Positions 1 to 10,369 of a stretch of 64,000 nt of DNA are shown one piece after another; position 1 is the first letter of the stretch; each line of letters starts with the position of its first letter. The position numbers were made by a program, and so were the translations under genes. This DNA comes from Demequina sediminicola (GTDB lineage: Bacteria > Actinomycetota > Actinomycetes > Actinomycetales > Demequinaceae), in assembly GCF_000975055.1 (NCBI RefSeq), contig NZ_BBRB01000001.1, positions 627,751 to 691,750 on the forward strand, written 5' to 3'. The notes below the pieces were generated by a model. It saw only the letters and a list, made by a program, of their open reading frames with translations, had not been told where the DNA came from and made no database searches.

Positions 1-523
1 CAAGCGCGAACGCCTCACTGCTGCGGCCATCCGGTTGGCACGGACGCAGGGACTCGACGCGACCACGATTGCAGCCATCGCCGCAGAGGCCGGAGTGCCA
101 TCGGGAAGCGTCTACTACTACTTCAAAACCAAGGACGATGTCGCGGCCGGCGTCGCGCAAGGCATTGCCGATGCGCTCGCCGCGCAGGCCGCGGAACACG
201 ACGCCATCGGCGACGCCAAAGCTGCGCTGACGGCCTTCCTCGAAAGCTACCTCGAGGAGTCCACCACTATCGTCGAGTTCGGCACCGTGTTGTCCACGGC
301 TGCACGCGCCGGATACAGCGGTCCTCACGAAGCGACACTTGAGTGGCTCGCGGAACGCTTCTCCGACATCGGCTTTGCCGAAGCTGCCGCCTCCGCCCGT
401 GCCCAGCACCTGCTTGCAGGCGTTGAAGGCGGCTCAGCCGTGGCATCGGCTCTGGGCGATGCCACTCCCCTGCAACGCGAGGTTGCACAGCTGACGCGCT
501 GGGTCGCGAACGCCTCGGCCTGA
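1..523 (+). CDS. TetR-family transcriptional regulator (5' partial)
   Basis: The reading frame is open from base 2, so the true start lies upstream of the window. The visible N-terminus is the recognition end of a TetR DNA-binding domain: 'LDATTIAAIAAEAGVPSG' followed by 'SVYYYFKTKDDV', the classic TetR helix-turn-helix. The C-terminal ligand-binding half is alanine-rich and gives no clue to the effector. The gene ends about 110 bases before lysC on the same strand, but lysC appears to have its own promoter, so they need not be co-transcribed. The family is clear; target and ligand are unknown. Confidence 0.85.
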   Translation, partial: KRERLTAAAIRLARTQGLDATTIAAIAAEAGVPSGSVYYYFKTKDDVAAGVAQGIADALAAQAAEHDAIGDAKAALTAFLESYLEESTTIVEFGTVLSTAARAGYSGPHEATLEWLAERFSDIGFAEAAASARAQHLLAGVEGGSAVASALGDATPLQREVAQLTRWVANASA

Positions 524-573
524 ACCGTCACCAGCTCCTGACCACAGGAATAGGCCATTTGGCGCGTTTTCAC

Positions 574-579
574 TAGAAT
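574..579 (+). promoter_or_regulatory. Candidate -10 element for lysC-asd
   Basis: TAGAAT is a good match to a sigma-A -10 hexamer and lies about 55 bases before the lysC start, inside the gap after the TetR gene. I see no convincing -35 at the usual spacing, so this is tentative. Confidence 0.3.
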
Positions 580-634
580 GAACCGCGCGTCCGAGGCCGG
601 GCGTGCCATCCCTGAAATTTTACGGAGTCAACCC

Positions 635-2937
<2,303 letters not shown>

Positions 2938-2951
2938 TACCCCGTCTTCAC

Positions 2952-2999
2952 CACGGCGGAGGCCCCTCACCAACCGGTTGGTGAGGGGCCTCCGCCGTG
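2952..2999. terminator. 48-bp perfect palindrome, bidirectional terminator
   Basis: Two 24-base arms meet with no spacer at the centre (CAACC|GGTTG) and are exactly complementary. In RNA the stem would close on a small central loop. It sits between the converging asd (+) and the membrane protein gene ending at 3060 (-), so it can serve both. Only a short T stretch follows on the plus strand. In DNA it could extrude a cruciform. Confidence 0.8.
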
Positions 3000-3059
3000 T
3001 GGTTTCCAGAGCGCTGGTTCCTTCTAGAGCGCTGTGTCGTTTCTGGCGCCGCGTCTCGG

Positions 3060-4541
3060 CTAGGAGCCGCTCGCGACGGTGTTCAGTCTCGACGCACGGA
3101 TCAATCGTTGGCTACCGAGGGCGAGCAGCGCGATGAGCAGGACGATGGCGACGGGAACGATGTGAGTCCACGCGCGGTTGAGCGAGTCGCCTGTGCCGAC
3201 GCGATAGGCGGCACCGCGGGCGACTGCCAGGAGCATCATCAGCGGCACGAACGCCGTGACGACGAAGCGCATGGGTCGCGTGGTGGTGCGGCGTAGCAGG
3301 ACAAAGGCGGCGGCGATCAGGATGCCCAGTGCTGGGAGCATCGGGAACCACCCTCCGGCGTTGCCCACCGTGTTCTCCCAGGTCGCTTCACCGCTGGCTT
3401 TCACGAGTCCTGTTGTCAGGAGCGCAGCGGCAGCGAGCAGTGCCCACAGCCCCCACTCACCTGCCGCCAGGATCCACACCTGCCAGCGCGTGATCCACGG
3501 GGTGGCGGCGAGCGCTGCGAGTACGAGGATCCCGACCGCGGCTGCCAGTGAGATGAGCGCAGCCTTCGACATCGAGGTGGCGTACGAGTGCCAGATCCAG
3601 ACCATGTAACTTTGCCACGCTATGGCGGCCACGCCGATGCTTGCCGGCACCCAGATGCGGACGGCGCGCGGGATTTCGCGTTGGGTCACGATGGGGAGCA
3701 GGACGATCGCGAGCAGCACGATGGAGTCGGGCCGGGTGACGACCGTGGCGATTCCGGCAATGACCATGACGACTGCCCAGCCCGTGTGGGTGGAGCGTTC
3801 GGCGAGCACCCATGCGCCTACGGCCAGCACTGCGACACCGAGTGCGACGGTCGCGTGCCCATTGATGTAGAAGCTAGTGAACACCAGCCGGTTCGTCACG
3901 AGTAGCGCGATCACGGCCACGACGGCGGTGGCGATGCCTGCCCGAGTGGCGAGCGCCCGCCCCACGACGCGCCACAGGCCCCATGTACAGACGGCCGCGA
4001 TTGCTCCGGCGGTCAAAGGGGTTGCGGCGTGGAGGAAGAACTCTTGTTGGAGTGCGCTTGCCTCGTGCAACAACGGTGTTCCGACCACTCGGTCTTCCAA
4101 GAGTGCTGGATAGATGGTGTCGGGGTAGGTGTCATTGGCCAGTGTCGCGCCGATGTTGATGTACGTGAGGCTGTCGGTTGACCACTTGAAAAGCAGCAAT
4201 GCCCGGACGGTGAACGCGGCGATGAGGCTCAGCGCCGCCGCACCTGCAAGCCAGCCCCAGGCGATTCCGGCGCCACGTTGGTGCCCGTTGCTTGCGCCGG
4301 GTGCTGCACGTCGCGTGGTCCACACCAGCGCCAGGGCTACCGCGGCGCCTCCGAGCGCTCCAAAGACCCAGAGGTTGACCGGCAGGTGAAGGACGATGAG
4401 TAGCCACCCGAGGGCGGGAGCGAGGGTGGATGCCACCACGAGCGCACCCACTGCCTGGGTCGCTCCGCGGAGTCCGCTTGCGTAGCTCACGACTGCGCCG
4501 GCAAGGAAGAAGACGGCCACGATGGTCAGTTCGAGGATCAT
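3060..4541 (-). CDS. Polytopic membrane protein of unknown function
   Basis: 493 residues, almost entirely hydrophobic, with roughly a dozen predicted membrane segments separated by short loops. The N-terminus 'MILELTIVAVFFLAGAVVSY' is itself a membrane segment. One larger extracytoplasmic-looking loop carries 'DTYPDTIYPALLEDRVVG'. The general shape resembles polytopic membrane glycosyltransferases or glycan-export proteins, but I recognise no diagnostic motif and do not assign an activity. It overlaps the upstream gene by four bases (4538-4541), so the two are probably one transcriptional and functional unit. Confidence 0.75.
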   Translation of the reverse strand: MILELTIVAVFFLAGAVVSYASGLRGATQAVGALVVASTLAPALGWLLIVLHLPVNLWVFGALGGAAVALALVWTTRRAAPGASNGHQRGAGIAWGWLAGAAALSLIAAFTVRALLLFKWSTDSLTYINIGATLANDTYPDTIYPALLEDRVVGTPLLHEASALQQEFFLHAATPLTAGAIAAVCTWGLWRVVGRALATRAGIATAVVAVIALLVTNRLVFTSFYINGHATVALGVAVLAVGAWVLAERSTHTGWAVVMVIAGIATVVTRPDSIVLLAIVLLPIVTQREIPRAVRIWVPASIGVAAIAWQSYMVWIWHSYATSMSKAALISLAAAVGILVLAALAATPWITRWQVWILAAGEWGLWALLAAAALLTTGLVKASGEATWENTVGNAGGWFPMLPALGILIAAAFVLLRRTTTRPMRFVVTAFVPLMMLLAVARGAAYRVGTGDSLNRAWTHIVPVAIVLLIALLALGSQRLIRASRLNTVASGS

Positions 4542-5104
4542 GCGTCGTCACCTGCGAGGTCGACGTTCACGAGGCTTGTCTCAATGATGCGTTCGTTGGG
4601 GTTCGTGGGGCCAGGAACCATGTACACAAGTGAGGAGTGATCGCCGTCCGGATCCAGGATAATCTCCCAACTACGGTCGGCGTCTGCTTCTCCGGTGTGG
4701 ATTACTGCGTCTGAGGGCACACTGATGGTGTCTTCCAGTGCGGACGTCGTCAGCGACGTTGCGACGACCGAGTCCGCCATGCCAAAGCCGGCAAGTTTCA
4801 CTCCGGTCCACTCGCGAATCCGTAGCCCGTCATCGGGGAAGTACAGCGTTGCTCCGGGAGCGACGTTGCCAAGTGCCTCAGATAGCGAGTAGGCGTATTC
4901 CAATTGGGGAGAGTTCGCGGTGGCGAGGGCGAGGATGTCGCTCGACTCCATCATTGCCACTGCCTGATAACGATCTGGAAATTGTCCGTCGGTTTCGCGA
5001 AAGGTCAGTATGCTCGCGCAGATCGCCGCGACGAGTCCGATGGCCAATGTGGTGCGAATCACCCAGCCTCGTGCATGTGGGTGGTGTCGCTCAGTCATGC
5101 CCAT
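4538..5104 (-). CDS. Membrane-anchored extracytoplasmic protein, unknown
   Basis: 188 residues. A short basic N-terminus is followed by one membrane segment ('TTLAIGLVAAICASILTF'), then a soluble domain of about 145 residues without cysteines. The topology suggests a periplasmic or cell-wall-facing domain held by an N-terminal anchor. I recognise no family. It is translationally coupled to the polytopic membrane protein downstream, for which it may be an accessory subunit. A second start, MTERHH, lies two codons in. No promoter is obvious in the 43-base gap to xylR, which lies upstream on the same strand. Confidence 0.65.
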   Translation of the reverse strand: MGMTERHHPHARGWVIRTTLAIGLVAAICASILTFRETDGQFPDRYQAVAMMESSDILALATANSPQLEYAYSLSEALGNVAPGATLYFPDDGLRIREWTGVKLAGFGMADSVVATSLTTSALEDTISVPSDAVIHTGEADADRSWEIILDPDGDHSSLVYMVPGPTNPNERIIETSLVNVDLAGDDA

Positions 5105-5147
5105 ACTTTAGGCGTTGTGAGTCGCGGCGTGGTTTTTGGCTGGTGGT

Positions 5148-6341
5148 TCACCCTGGGATTGGTTGTGCCAAGAGGGGTGCGAATGCGAGCTCGGCCGCGC
5201 CTACGACCATGAGGTCTTCCCCAAGGCTGTCACGTTCGAGGACGAGGTTGTGGCCCAGTGGTGCGAAGGCCTGTTCCTCGATCTTGGCGCGCAAGTCATC
5301 TCCGCGGAGTTCGTAGAGCGCTCCGAGGAATCCACCAAGGATCACTGCCTGCGGGTTGAACACCGACATATGGGAGGCGATCGCGCCCGCCAGGAGTTCG
5401 ATCTGGCGGTTGATCTCCGCAGCGACTGGCCCGGCATCGACGGCGCCTAGCGACTCGGCGAGGTTGTCGAAGTCGAGTTCCCGCGGAGCCGCAGCGTCCT
5501 TGAGGCGGCTGAACTTGACCTCGGTCTCGAGGCAGCCGCGGCGGCCGCAGTGGCACAGAGGGCCGTTCGAGTCCACCACGGTGTGTCCGAGTTCGCCGGC
5601 GTAGCCGTCGGCGCCGCGGAGGATCGATCCGTGCGCGATGAGTGCGCCACCGATTCCTGAGGGCGATCCGTTCATATAGAAGTACGTGGAGTGGCTGCGA
5701 CCTGCCCCAAAGACTGCTTCTGCCAGCAGTCCGACGGTCGCGTCGTTGTCGATGTGTCCTGGTACCCCGAGCGCGTCTTCAAGCATCTGGGCGTAGGGAG
5801 TTTCTTCCCACAGGAGGTGCGGCGAACGGGTGATCAAACCATCGGCCGGACGCACGAGGCCGGGCACTGCCGCGCCGACGCCAACGATGCGTTCGAGGTG
5901 TGGGTGGTGGGCGAGGAGGGTCTTGGCGGCGTCGGCAGCGATGCGGACCGTGTGTTCGGGGCTAGGAATCGAGGAGAGCGGGACGCGGGTGCGGTCGAGG
6001 ACCGAGCCTCCCATTCCCACGAGCGCCACAACGATGCCGTCGATGTCGGGGTTGACGGCGATCGCGGCGATGCTGGAGTGCGGGGTGACGCGCGGGCTGG
6101 GACGGCCAACGGATCCGGTGAGCGCTGCGACTTCCACGACGAGTTCCGCCTCGGCCAGGTCGGCCACGAGGGCGCCGATGGTCGAGCGGTTGAGTCCTGT
6201 GAGACGTGTGAGCTCTGCACGGGAAATCTCGGGGTGATGGTGCGCCAGTGACATCAAGAGTGACAAGTTGTGCTGGCGGGTCGATTCGTTGCGGTTACCG
6301 CGTCCCAACGTCAGCGGGCGCACCTGATCTGCGTCGTCCAT
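5148..6341 (-). CDS. xylR: ROK-family repressor, probable xylose regulator XylR
   Basis: 397 residues. The N-terminal winged helix-turn-helix (about 15-85) contains '[22 protein letters not shown]'. The rest is a ROK sugar-kinase-like domain. The ROK zinc site is visible as C-x-C-G-x-x-G-C-L-E in '[12 protein letters not shown]'. It is divergent from xylA-xylB with about 120 bases between, the usual arrangement for xylose repressors of this family, which release DNA on binding xylose. A dyad over the xylA promoter is the likely operator. Family assignment is firm; xylose as the ligand is inferred from context. Confidence 0.9.
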   Translation of the reverse strand: MDDADQVRPLTLGRGNRNESTRQHNLSLLMSLAHHHPEISRAELTRLTGLNRSTIGALVADLAEAELVVEVAALTGSVGRPSPRVTPHSSIAAIAVNPDIDGIVVALVGMGGSVLDRTRVPLSSIPSPEHTVRIAADAAKTLLAHHPHLERIVGVGAAVPGLVRPADGLITRSPHLLWEETPYAQMLEDALGVPGHIDNDATVGLLAEAVFGAGRSHSTYFYMNGSPSGIGGALIAHGSILRGADGYAGELGHTVVDSNGPLCHCGRRGCLETEVKFSRLKDAAAPRELDFDNLAESLGAVDAGPVAAEINRQIELLAGAIASHMSVFNPQAVILGGFLGALYELRGDDLRAKIEEQAFAPLGHNLVLERDSLGEDLMVVGAAELAFAPLLAQPIPG

Positions 6342-6413
6342 CGGCTCTCCTTCAAGGTGATCTTCCCCACACTCTGCCAGAGGCTGACCACAGATTGGCT
6401 ATATGTTGTGCTG

Positions 6414-6435
6414 GACAACCTATACTGTTGTTGTC
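6414..6435 (+). promoter_or_regulatory. xylA -10 element inside an inverted-repeat operator
   Basis: GACAAC (6414-6419) and GTTGTC (6430-6435) form an inverted repeat with a 10-base spacer. Between them lies TATACT (6421-6426), a near-consensus -10 hexamer. A repressor bound here would cover the promoter. The -35 is unclear: TTGGCT at 6395 is 20 bases upstream, longer than usual. The likely binder is the divergent ROK regulator. Confidence 0.55.
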
Positions 6436-6460
6436 AAGGACGACTTATTACGGAGGACGC

Positions 6461-7651
6461 ATGTCAGCAACACCTACCCCAGCAGACCGTTTCACCTTCG
6501 GGCTATGGACCATCGGTTGGAATGCCCAAGACCCCTTCGGCGGCGCGACACGCGGCCCGATCAACACGGTCGAGGCAGTCCACAAGCTCAGTGAACTGGG
6601 TGCCTACGGCATGACGTTCCACGATGACGACCTCTTCCCGTTCGAGGCCACCGAGGCTGAACGCCGCACAGCAATCGACGACCTGAAGAAGGCCTGCGAC
6701 GACACCGGCATGGTCATCCCCATGGTCACCACCAACACCTTCAGCCACCCAGTCTTCAAGGACGGCGGCGTCACCTCGAACGACCGCGGAGTGCGCCGCT
6801 TCACGCTGCGCAAGATCATGCGCAACCTGGACTTGGCCGCTGAACTGGGCGCCAAGACCTTCGTGATGTGGGGCGGCCGTGAAGGCGCCGAATACGACTT
6901 CTCCAAGGACATCCGCGTTGCCCTCGAGCGCTACCGCGAGGCAGCCAACTTCCTCGGCCAGTACGCCACCGACCAGGGCTACGACATCAAGTTCGCCATC
7001 GAGCCCAAGCCCAACGAGCCCCGCGGCGACATCCTGCTCCCCACCATCGGTCACGCCATGGCGTTCATCGAGACCCTCGACAAGCCCGAGATGGTCGGTC
7101 TCAACCCCGAGGTCGGCCACGAGCAGATGGCTGGCCTCAACTTCACCGCAGGAATTGCTCAGGCGCTCGACGCTGGCAAGCTGTTCCACATCGACCTCAA
7201 CGGTCAGCGCGGCATCAAGTACGACCAGGACCTCGTCTTTGGCCACGGCGACCTGCAAAACGCATTCGCACTGGTGGACCTGCTGGAGAACGGTGGCCCC
7301 AACGGCACCGAGGCGTACTCCGGCCCCCGCCACTTCGACTACAAGCCCTCGCGTACCGAGGACATCAACGGCGTATGGGAATCGGCTGCAGCCAACATGC
7401 GCATGTACCTACTCCTCAAGGAACGTGCGGCAGCATTCCGCGCAGACCCCGAGGTCCAAGAGGCCATGCAGGCCGCCAAGCAGGACCAGCTCGCACAGAC
7501 GACGCTGGCCGACGGCGAAACTGCAAGCGACCTCAAGGCAGACCAGTCGGCATTCGAGAACTTCGATTCCGGTAGCTACTTTGACGGCAATGGCTTCGGG
7601 TTCGTGCGCCTGCAGCAGTTGGCTGCCGAGCACCTGATGGGCGCTCGCTAA
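6461..7651 (+). CDS. xylA: Xylose isomerase
   Basis: Converts D-xylose to D-xylulose. Start chosen at ATG 6461 with RBS CGGAGG, giving '[20 protein letters not shown]'; the open frame extends upstream but family members begin here. The catalytic pair H54/D57 lies in '[12 protein letters not shown]', and metal ligand E181 with K183 in '[12 protein letters not shown]'. '[16 protein letters not shown]' and 'HIDLNGQ' provide further metal ligands. At 396 aa it is a class I (actinobacterial) enzyme. It precedes xylB in the same direction, under divergent xylR control. Confidence 0.97.
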   Translation: MSATPTPADRFTFGLWTIGWNAQDPFGGATRGPINTVEAVHKLSELGAYGMTFHDDDLFPFEATEAERRTAIDDLKKACDDTGMVIPMVTTNTFSHPVFKDGGVTSNDRGVRRFTLRKIMRNLDLAAELGAKTFVMWGGREGAEYDFSKDIRVALERYREAANFLGQYATDQGYDIKFAIEPKPNEPRGDILLPTIGHAMAFIETLDKPEMVGLNPEVGHEQMAGLNFTAGIAQALDAGKLFHIDLNGQRGIKYDQDLVFGHGDLQNAFALVDLLENGGPNGTEAYSGPRHFDYKPSRTEDINGVWESAAANMRMYLLLKERAAAFRADPEVQEAMQAAKQDQLAQTTLADGETASDLKADQSAFENFDSGSYFDGNGFGFVRLQQLAAEHLMGAR

Positions 7652-7667
7652 GCCTCACCCAAGTATC

Positions 7668-7719
7668 ACCGCGGGCACCCGTCGCGCGTCCTCGCAGCGC
7701 AGCGTCGGGTGTTCGCGGT
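7668..7719 (+). promoter_or_regulatory. Intercistronic hairpin between xylA and xylB
   Basis: Arms ACCGCGGGCACCCG (7668-7681) and CGGGTGTTCGCGGT (7706-7719) pair along their full length, with two wobble pairs, across a 24-base loop. There is no U-run after it. Such hairpins often stabilise upstream mRNA or lower downstream expression; either is possible here. Confidence 0.5.
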
Positions 7720-7743
7720 GTTCTTTACCGGAAGGAACCGCTC

Positions 7744-9189
7744 ATGACCCTGGTGGCAGGCATCGACTCGTCCACGCAAAGTTGCAAGGTCGTGGTGCGC
7801 GACCTCGATACCGGGGAGGTCCAGCGCACAGGTCGCGCCAGCCACCCCGACGGCACCTCCGTCGACCCACAAGCCTGGTGGGTCGCCCTGGGTGAGGCCA
7901 TTGATTCCGCAGGCGGTCTCCACGACGTCTCCGCAGTCTCCGTGGGCGGTCAACAGCACGGCATGGTCGTGCTCGACGCTGACGGGCGCGTCATCCGTGA
8001 CGCGCTCCTGTGGAACGACACCCGCTCCGCCGATGCCGCGGTCGCGCTCATCGAGGAATGGGGCGCAGAGACCCTGGTGGCCCGCACCGGCCTGGTTCCA
8101 GTGGCATCGTTCACCTCCACCAAGCTCCGGTGGCTTCGCGACAACGAACCTGACAGTGCCGAGCAGGTCGCGGCCGTGGCGCTCCCCCACGACTGGCTCA
8201 CCTGGCGACTGCGGGGATACGGCCCTGCGGACGAATCGCCACTGGGGCCCGATCTAGAGCAGTTGACGACAGATAGGTCCGATGCCTCGGGAACCGGGTA
8301 CTGGAACCCTCACACGGATGAATACGACCGTGAACTGCTCGCGAGCGCACTCGGCCACGATGCCGTGTTGCCGCGGGTCCTTGGACCAGGCGAAGTAGCG
8401 GGCACTGGCATTCCTGGCGTTTCCTCAACAGCCGATGCTGTGGTGGGGCCGGGCGCCGGAGACAATGCCGCCGCGGCCCTCGGCCTAGGCGCGGAGGCCG
8501 GCGACGTCATCGTCTCGATCGGCACCTCAGGAACCGTGTCAGGCATCATGCCCACGCCTGCACAAGACGCCTCTGGCGCGGTCGCGGGATTTGCCGATGC
8601 GTCGGGCCAGTTCCTCCCCCTGGTCGCCACCATGAACGCCGCTCGTGTGTTGGATGCCTTCACACAGACGCTCGACGTGTCCTATGAAGAACTTGGCGCG
8701 CTGGCACTCAGTAGCCCGCCGGGAGCCGATGGTGTGGTGCTGGTGCCGTACTTCGAAGGAGAACGCACCCCTAACCTCCCCGATGCGACCGCCAGTGTGA
8801 GCGGCATGACGCTGGCCAATACGACTCGCCCCAATCTGGCGCGCGCGGCTATCGAAGGCATGCTGTGTAGCCTTGCCGACGGCCTCGATGCGGCGCGAGC
8901 CCAGGGCCTCACGCCTCGCCGCCTACTCCTGGTGGGTGGCGCTGCCCAGAGCCCGGCGGTGCAGGCCATCGCGGCTCAGGTGTTCGATGCCCCTGTGGAG
9001 GTTCCGGAGCCGGCAGAGTATGTGGCGCTAGGAGCTGCGGCACAGGCTGCGTGGGTCTTGACCGGGCAGCGCCCCGATTGGCCGCTCACTGTGGTGGCAG
9101 CACTGCCGCAAGACACGCGTCCAATCATCCGGTCGCAGTACGCCATCGCCGCTCTGAAGTGGAAAGATTCCGCTGTTATGAGCAGTTAA
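7744..9189 (+). CDS. xylB: Xylulokinase
   Basis: Phosphorylates D-xylulose to xylulose 5-phosphate for the pentose phosphate pathway. FGGY-family features: the first phosphate-binding loop '[10 protein letters not shown]' (residues 6-15), 'VGGQQHGM' (67-74), 'LLWNDTRS', '[11 protein letters not shown]' with the catalytic aspartate, and the adenosine motif '[10 protein letters not shown]'. RBS GGAAGG precedes ATG 7744. It is 481 aa, the usual size. Its last 12 or so codons and its stop lie inside a 60-bp hairpin repeat (9154-9213), so the C-terminus '[10 protein letters not shown]' appears to derive from that element. Confidence 0.95.
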   Translation: MTLVAGIDSSTQSCKVVVRDLDTGEVQRTGRASHPDGTSVDPQAWWVALGEAIDSAGGLHDVSAVSVGGQQHGMVVLDADGRVIRDALLWNDTRSADAAVALIEEWGAETLVARTGLVPVASFTSTKLRWLRDNEPDSAEQVAAVALPHDWLTWRLRGYGPADESPLGPDLEQLTTDRSDASGTGYWNPHTDEYDRELLASALGHDAVLPRVLGPGEVAGTGIPGVSSTADAVVGPGAGDNAAAALGLGAEAGDVIVSIGTSGTVSGIMPTPAQDASGAVAGFADASGQFLPLVATMNAARVLDAFTQTLDVSYEELGALALSSPPGADGVVLVPYFEGERTPNLPDATASVSGMTLANTTRPNLARAAIEGMLCSLADGLDAARAQGLTPRRLLLVGGAAQSPAVQAIAAQVFDAPVEVPEPAEYVALGAAAQAAWVLTGQRPDWPLTVVAALPQDTRPIIRSQYAIAALKWKDSAVMSS

Positions 9190-9213
9190 AACAGCGGAAT
9201 GGAGCCATTTCGC
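9154..9213. repeat. 60-bp hairpin element, copy 1 (overlaps xylB 3' end)
   Basis: Imperfect inverted repeat with 23-base arms (9154-9176 and 9191-9213) and a 14-base loop (9177-9190) that contains the xylB stop. The right arm, with the core GGAGCCATTTCGC, is nearly identical to that of the copy at 34482-34541. The left arm is more degenerate. The three copies share the same 23-14-23 geometry. The right end abuts the tRNA-Pro terminator. Confidence 0.75.
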
Positions 9214-9220
9214 GAATAAA

Positions 9221-9266
9221 AGAAGGGCCGATGCCGGGGTTGTGGTGACCTGGCATCGGCCCTTCT
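9221..9266 (-). terminator. Terminator of tRNA-Pro, built from an inverted pair of GGCCGATGC motifs
   Basis: AGAAGGGCCGATGCC (9221-9235) and its exact complement (9252-9266) form a 15-bp stem with a 16-base loop. Read on the minus strand, the stem is followed by a T-rich run (TTTTATT), so it terminates the tRNA transcript. It also stands after xylB. Each arm contains the 10-mer that is over-represented throughout the window. Confidence 0.8.
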
Positions 9267-9271
9267 TGCTG

Positions 9272-9348
<77 letters not shown>

Positions 9349-9390
9349 TGAATTCAGCCGTGCCAGGATACCTGAAACGGCGCTAGCGGC

Positions 9391-10296
9391 CTAACTGATT
9401 CGAGGCAACAATGTCAGCATTGTGGCCTCGGGCCGGCAGGCAAAACGCACTGGCGCGTACGGTGACGTGCCAATGCCGGCGGACACGTGCAGCCACGCAG
9501 AATCCTCGCCTCCAGGTGCATCCGGACGCGGGCCTGGCCACCCATGCAAACCTGACGCGCGGCCCGTGTCAATGTCACAATTCGTGACAAGCGCACCAGC
9601 ACCAGGGACACATACTTGGCCGCCGTGAGTGTGACCGGCAATCAACACTTCAGCACCGTCACCGTGCAACGCTCCCAAGGCGCGCTGATAAGGCGCGTGC
9701 ACCACGCCGATGCGCAGATCGCCGCGATCCTTGTCGGGTGCGGGCATCGAGTCACGCTCAATGTGAGGATCGTCAAGACCCACAAAGGACAGCTGGGATC
9801 CCATGATGTCGAGGCTGCCACGGGCATTGTTGAGATTGAGCCACCCGCGGGAGGTCATCCCGTCGGTCAGAGTCTCGACGTCCAGCTCCTGTTGACCCGC
9901 CTTGATATGCGTGGGCGCAGAGAAGTAGGTGAAGGGGTTCTTGGGTCGCGGCGCGAAATAGTCGTTCGAGCCGTGCACAAACACGCCGGGGAAATCCAGC
10001 AGTGGGTCCATGGCATCCAGCGCTGCGGACACTGCATCAACGTGAGCGAGGTTGTCGCCCGTGTTGACAACCAGGTCCGGACGGAACGCGGCCAGGGACT
10101 TGACCCAGTCAACCTTGCGTTGTTGGCGCGGGGTGACATGGAGGTCGGAGACCTGCAAGATCCGCACGGGGCGCGAACCTGGCTTGAGCACCGGAGCCGA
10201 GATCTGCCTCACGGTGAAGGCTTGCGCCTCCGCAAGCCCCCAGGCCAAAGCACCGGCAGCAACGAGGCCTGCTGCTCCTACGACGCGCTTCACCAA
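9391..10296 (-). CDS. Membrane-anchored calcineurin-like metallophosphoesterase
   Basis: 301 residues. An N-terminal hydrophobic stretch (about 4-28) looks like an anchor or signal peptide. The metallophosphoesterase metal motifs occur in order: D-x-H in 'QVSDLHV', GDN in 'VVNTGDNLA', 'GSND' in place of GNHE/D, the histidine of 'VVHAPYQ', and 'GHTHGGQV'. This is the YkuE/YaeI-type subgroup; the physiological phosphoester is unknown. It lies downstream of the PBP gene on the same strand with a 73-base gap, an arrangement common in actinobacteria, and may be co-transcribed. Confidence 0.88.
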   Translation of the reverse strand: MVKRVVGAAGLVAAGALAWGLAEAQAFTVRQISAPVLKPGSRPVRILQVSDLHVTPRQQRKVDWVKSLAAFRPDLVVNTGDNLAHVDAVSAALDAMDPLLDFPGVFVHGSNDYFAPRPKNPFTYFSAPTHIKAGQQELDVETLTDGMTSRGWLNLNNARGSLDIMGSQLSFVGLDDPHIERDSMPAPDKDRGDLRIGVVHAPYQRALGALHGDGAEVLIAGHTHGGQVCVPGAGALVTNCDIDTGRASGLHGWPGPRPDAPGGEDSAWLHVSAGIGTSPYAPVRFACRPEATMLTLLPRIS

Positions 10297-10369
10297 CAGT
10301 CCTCCATCACCACATGCGCGCCCACGTCAGGGCGTGCGATTGTCACTGAGAATCGGTACGGATCAACGA

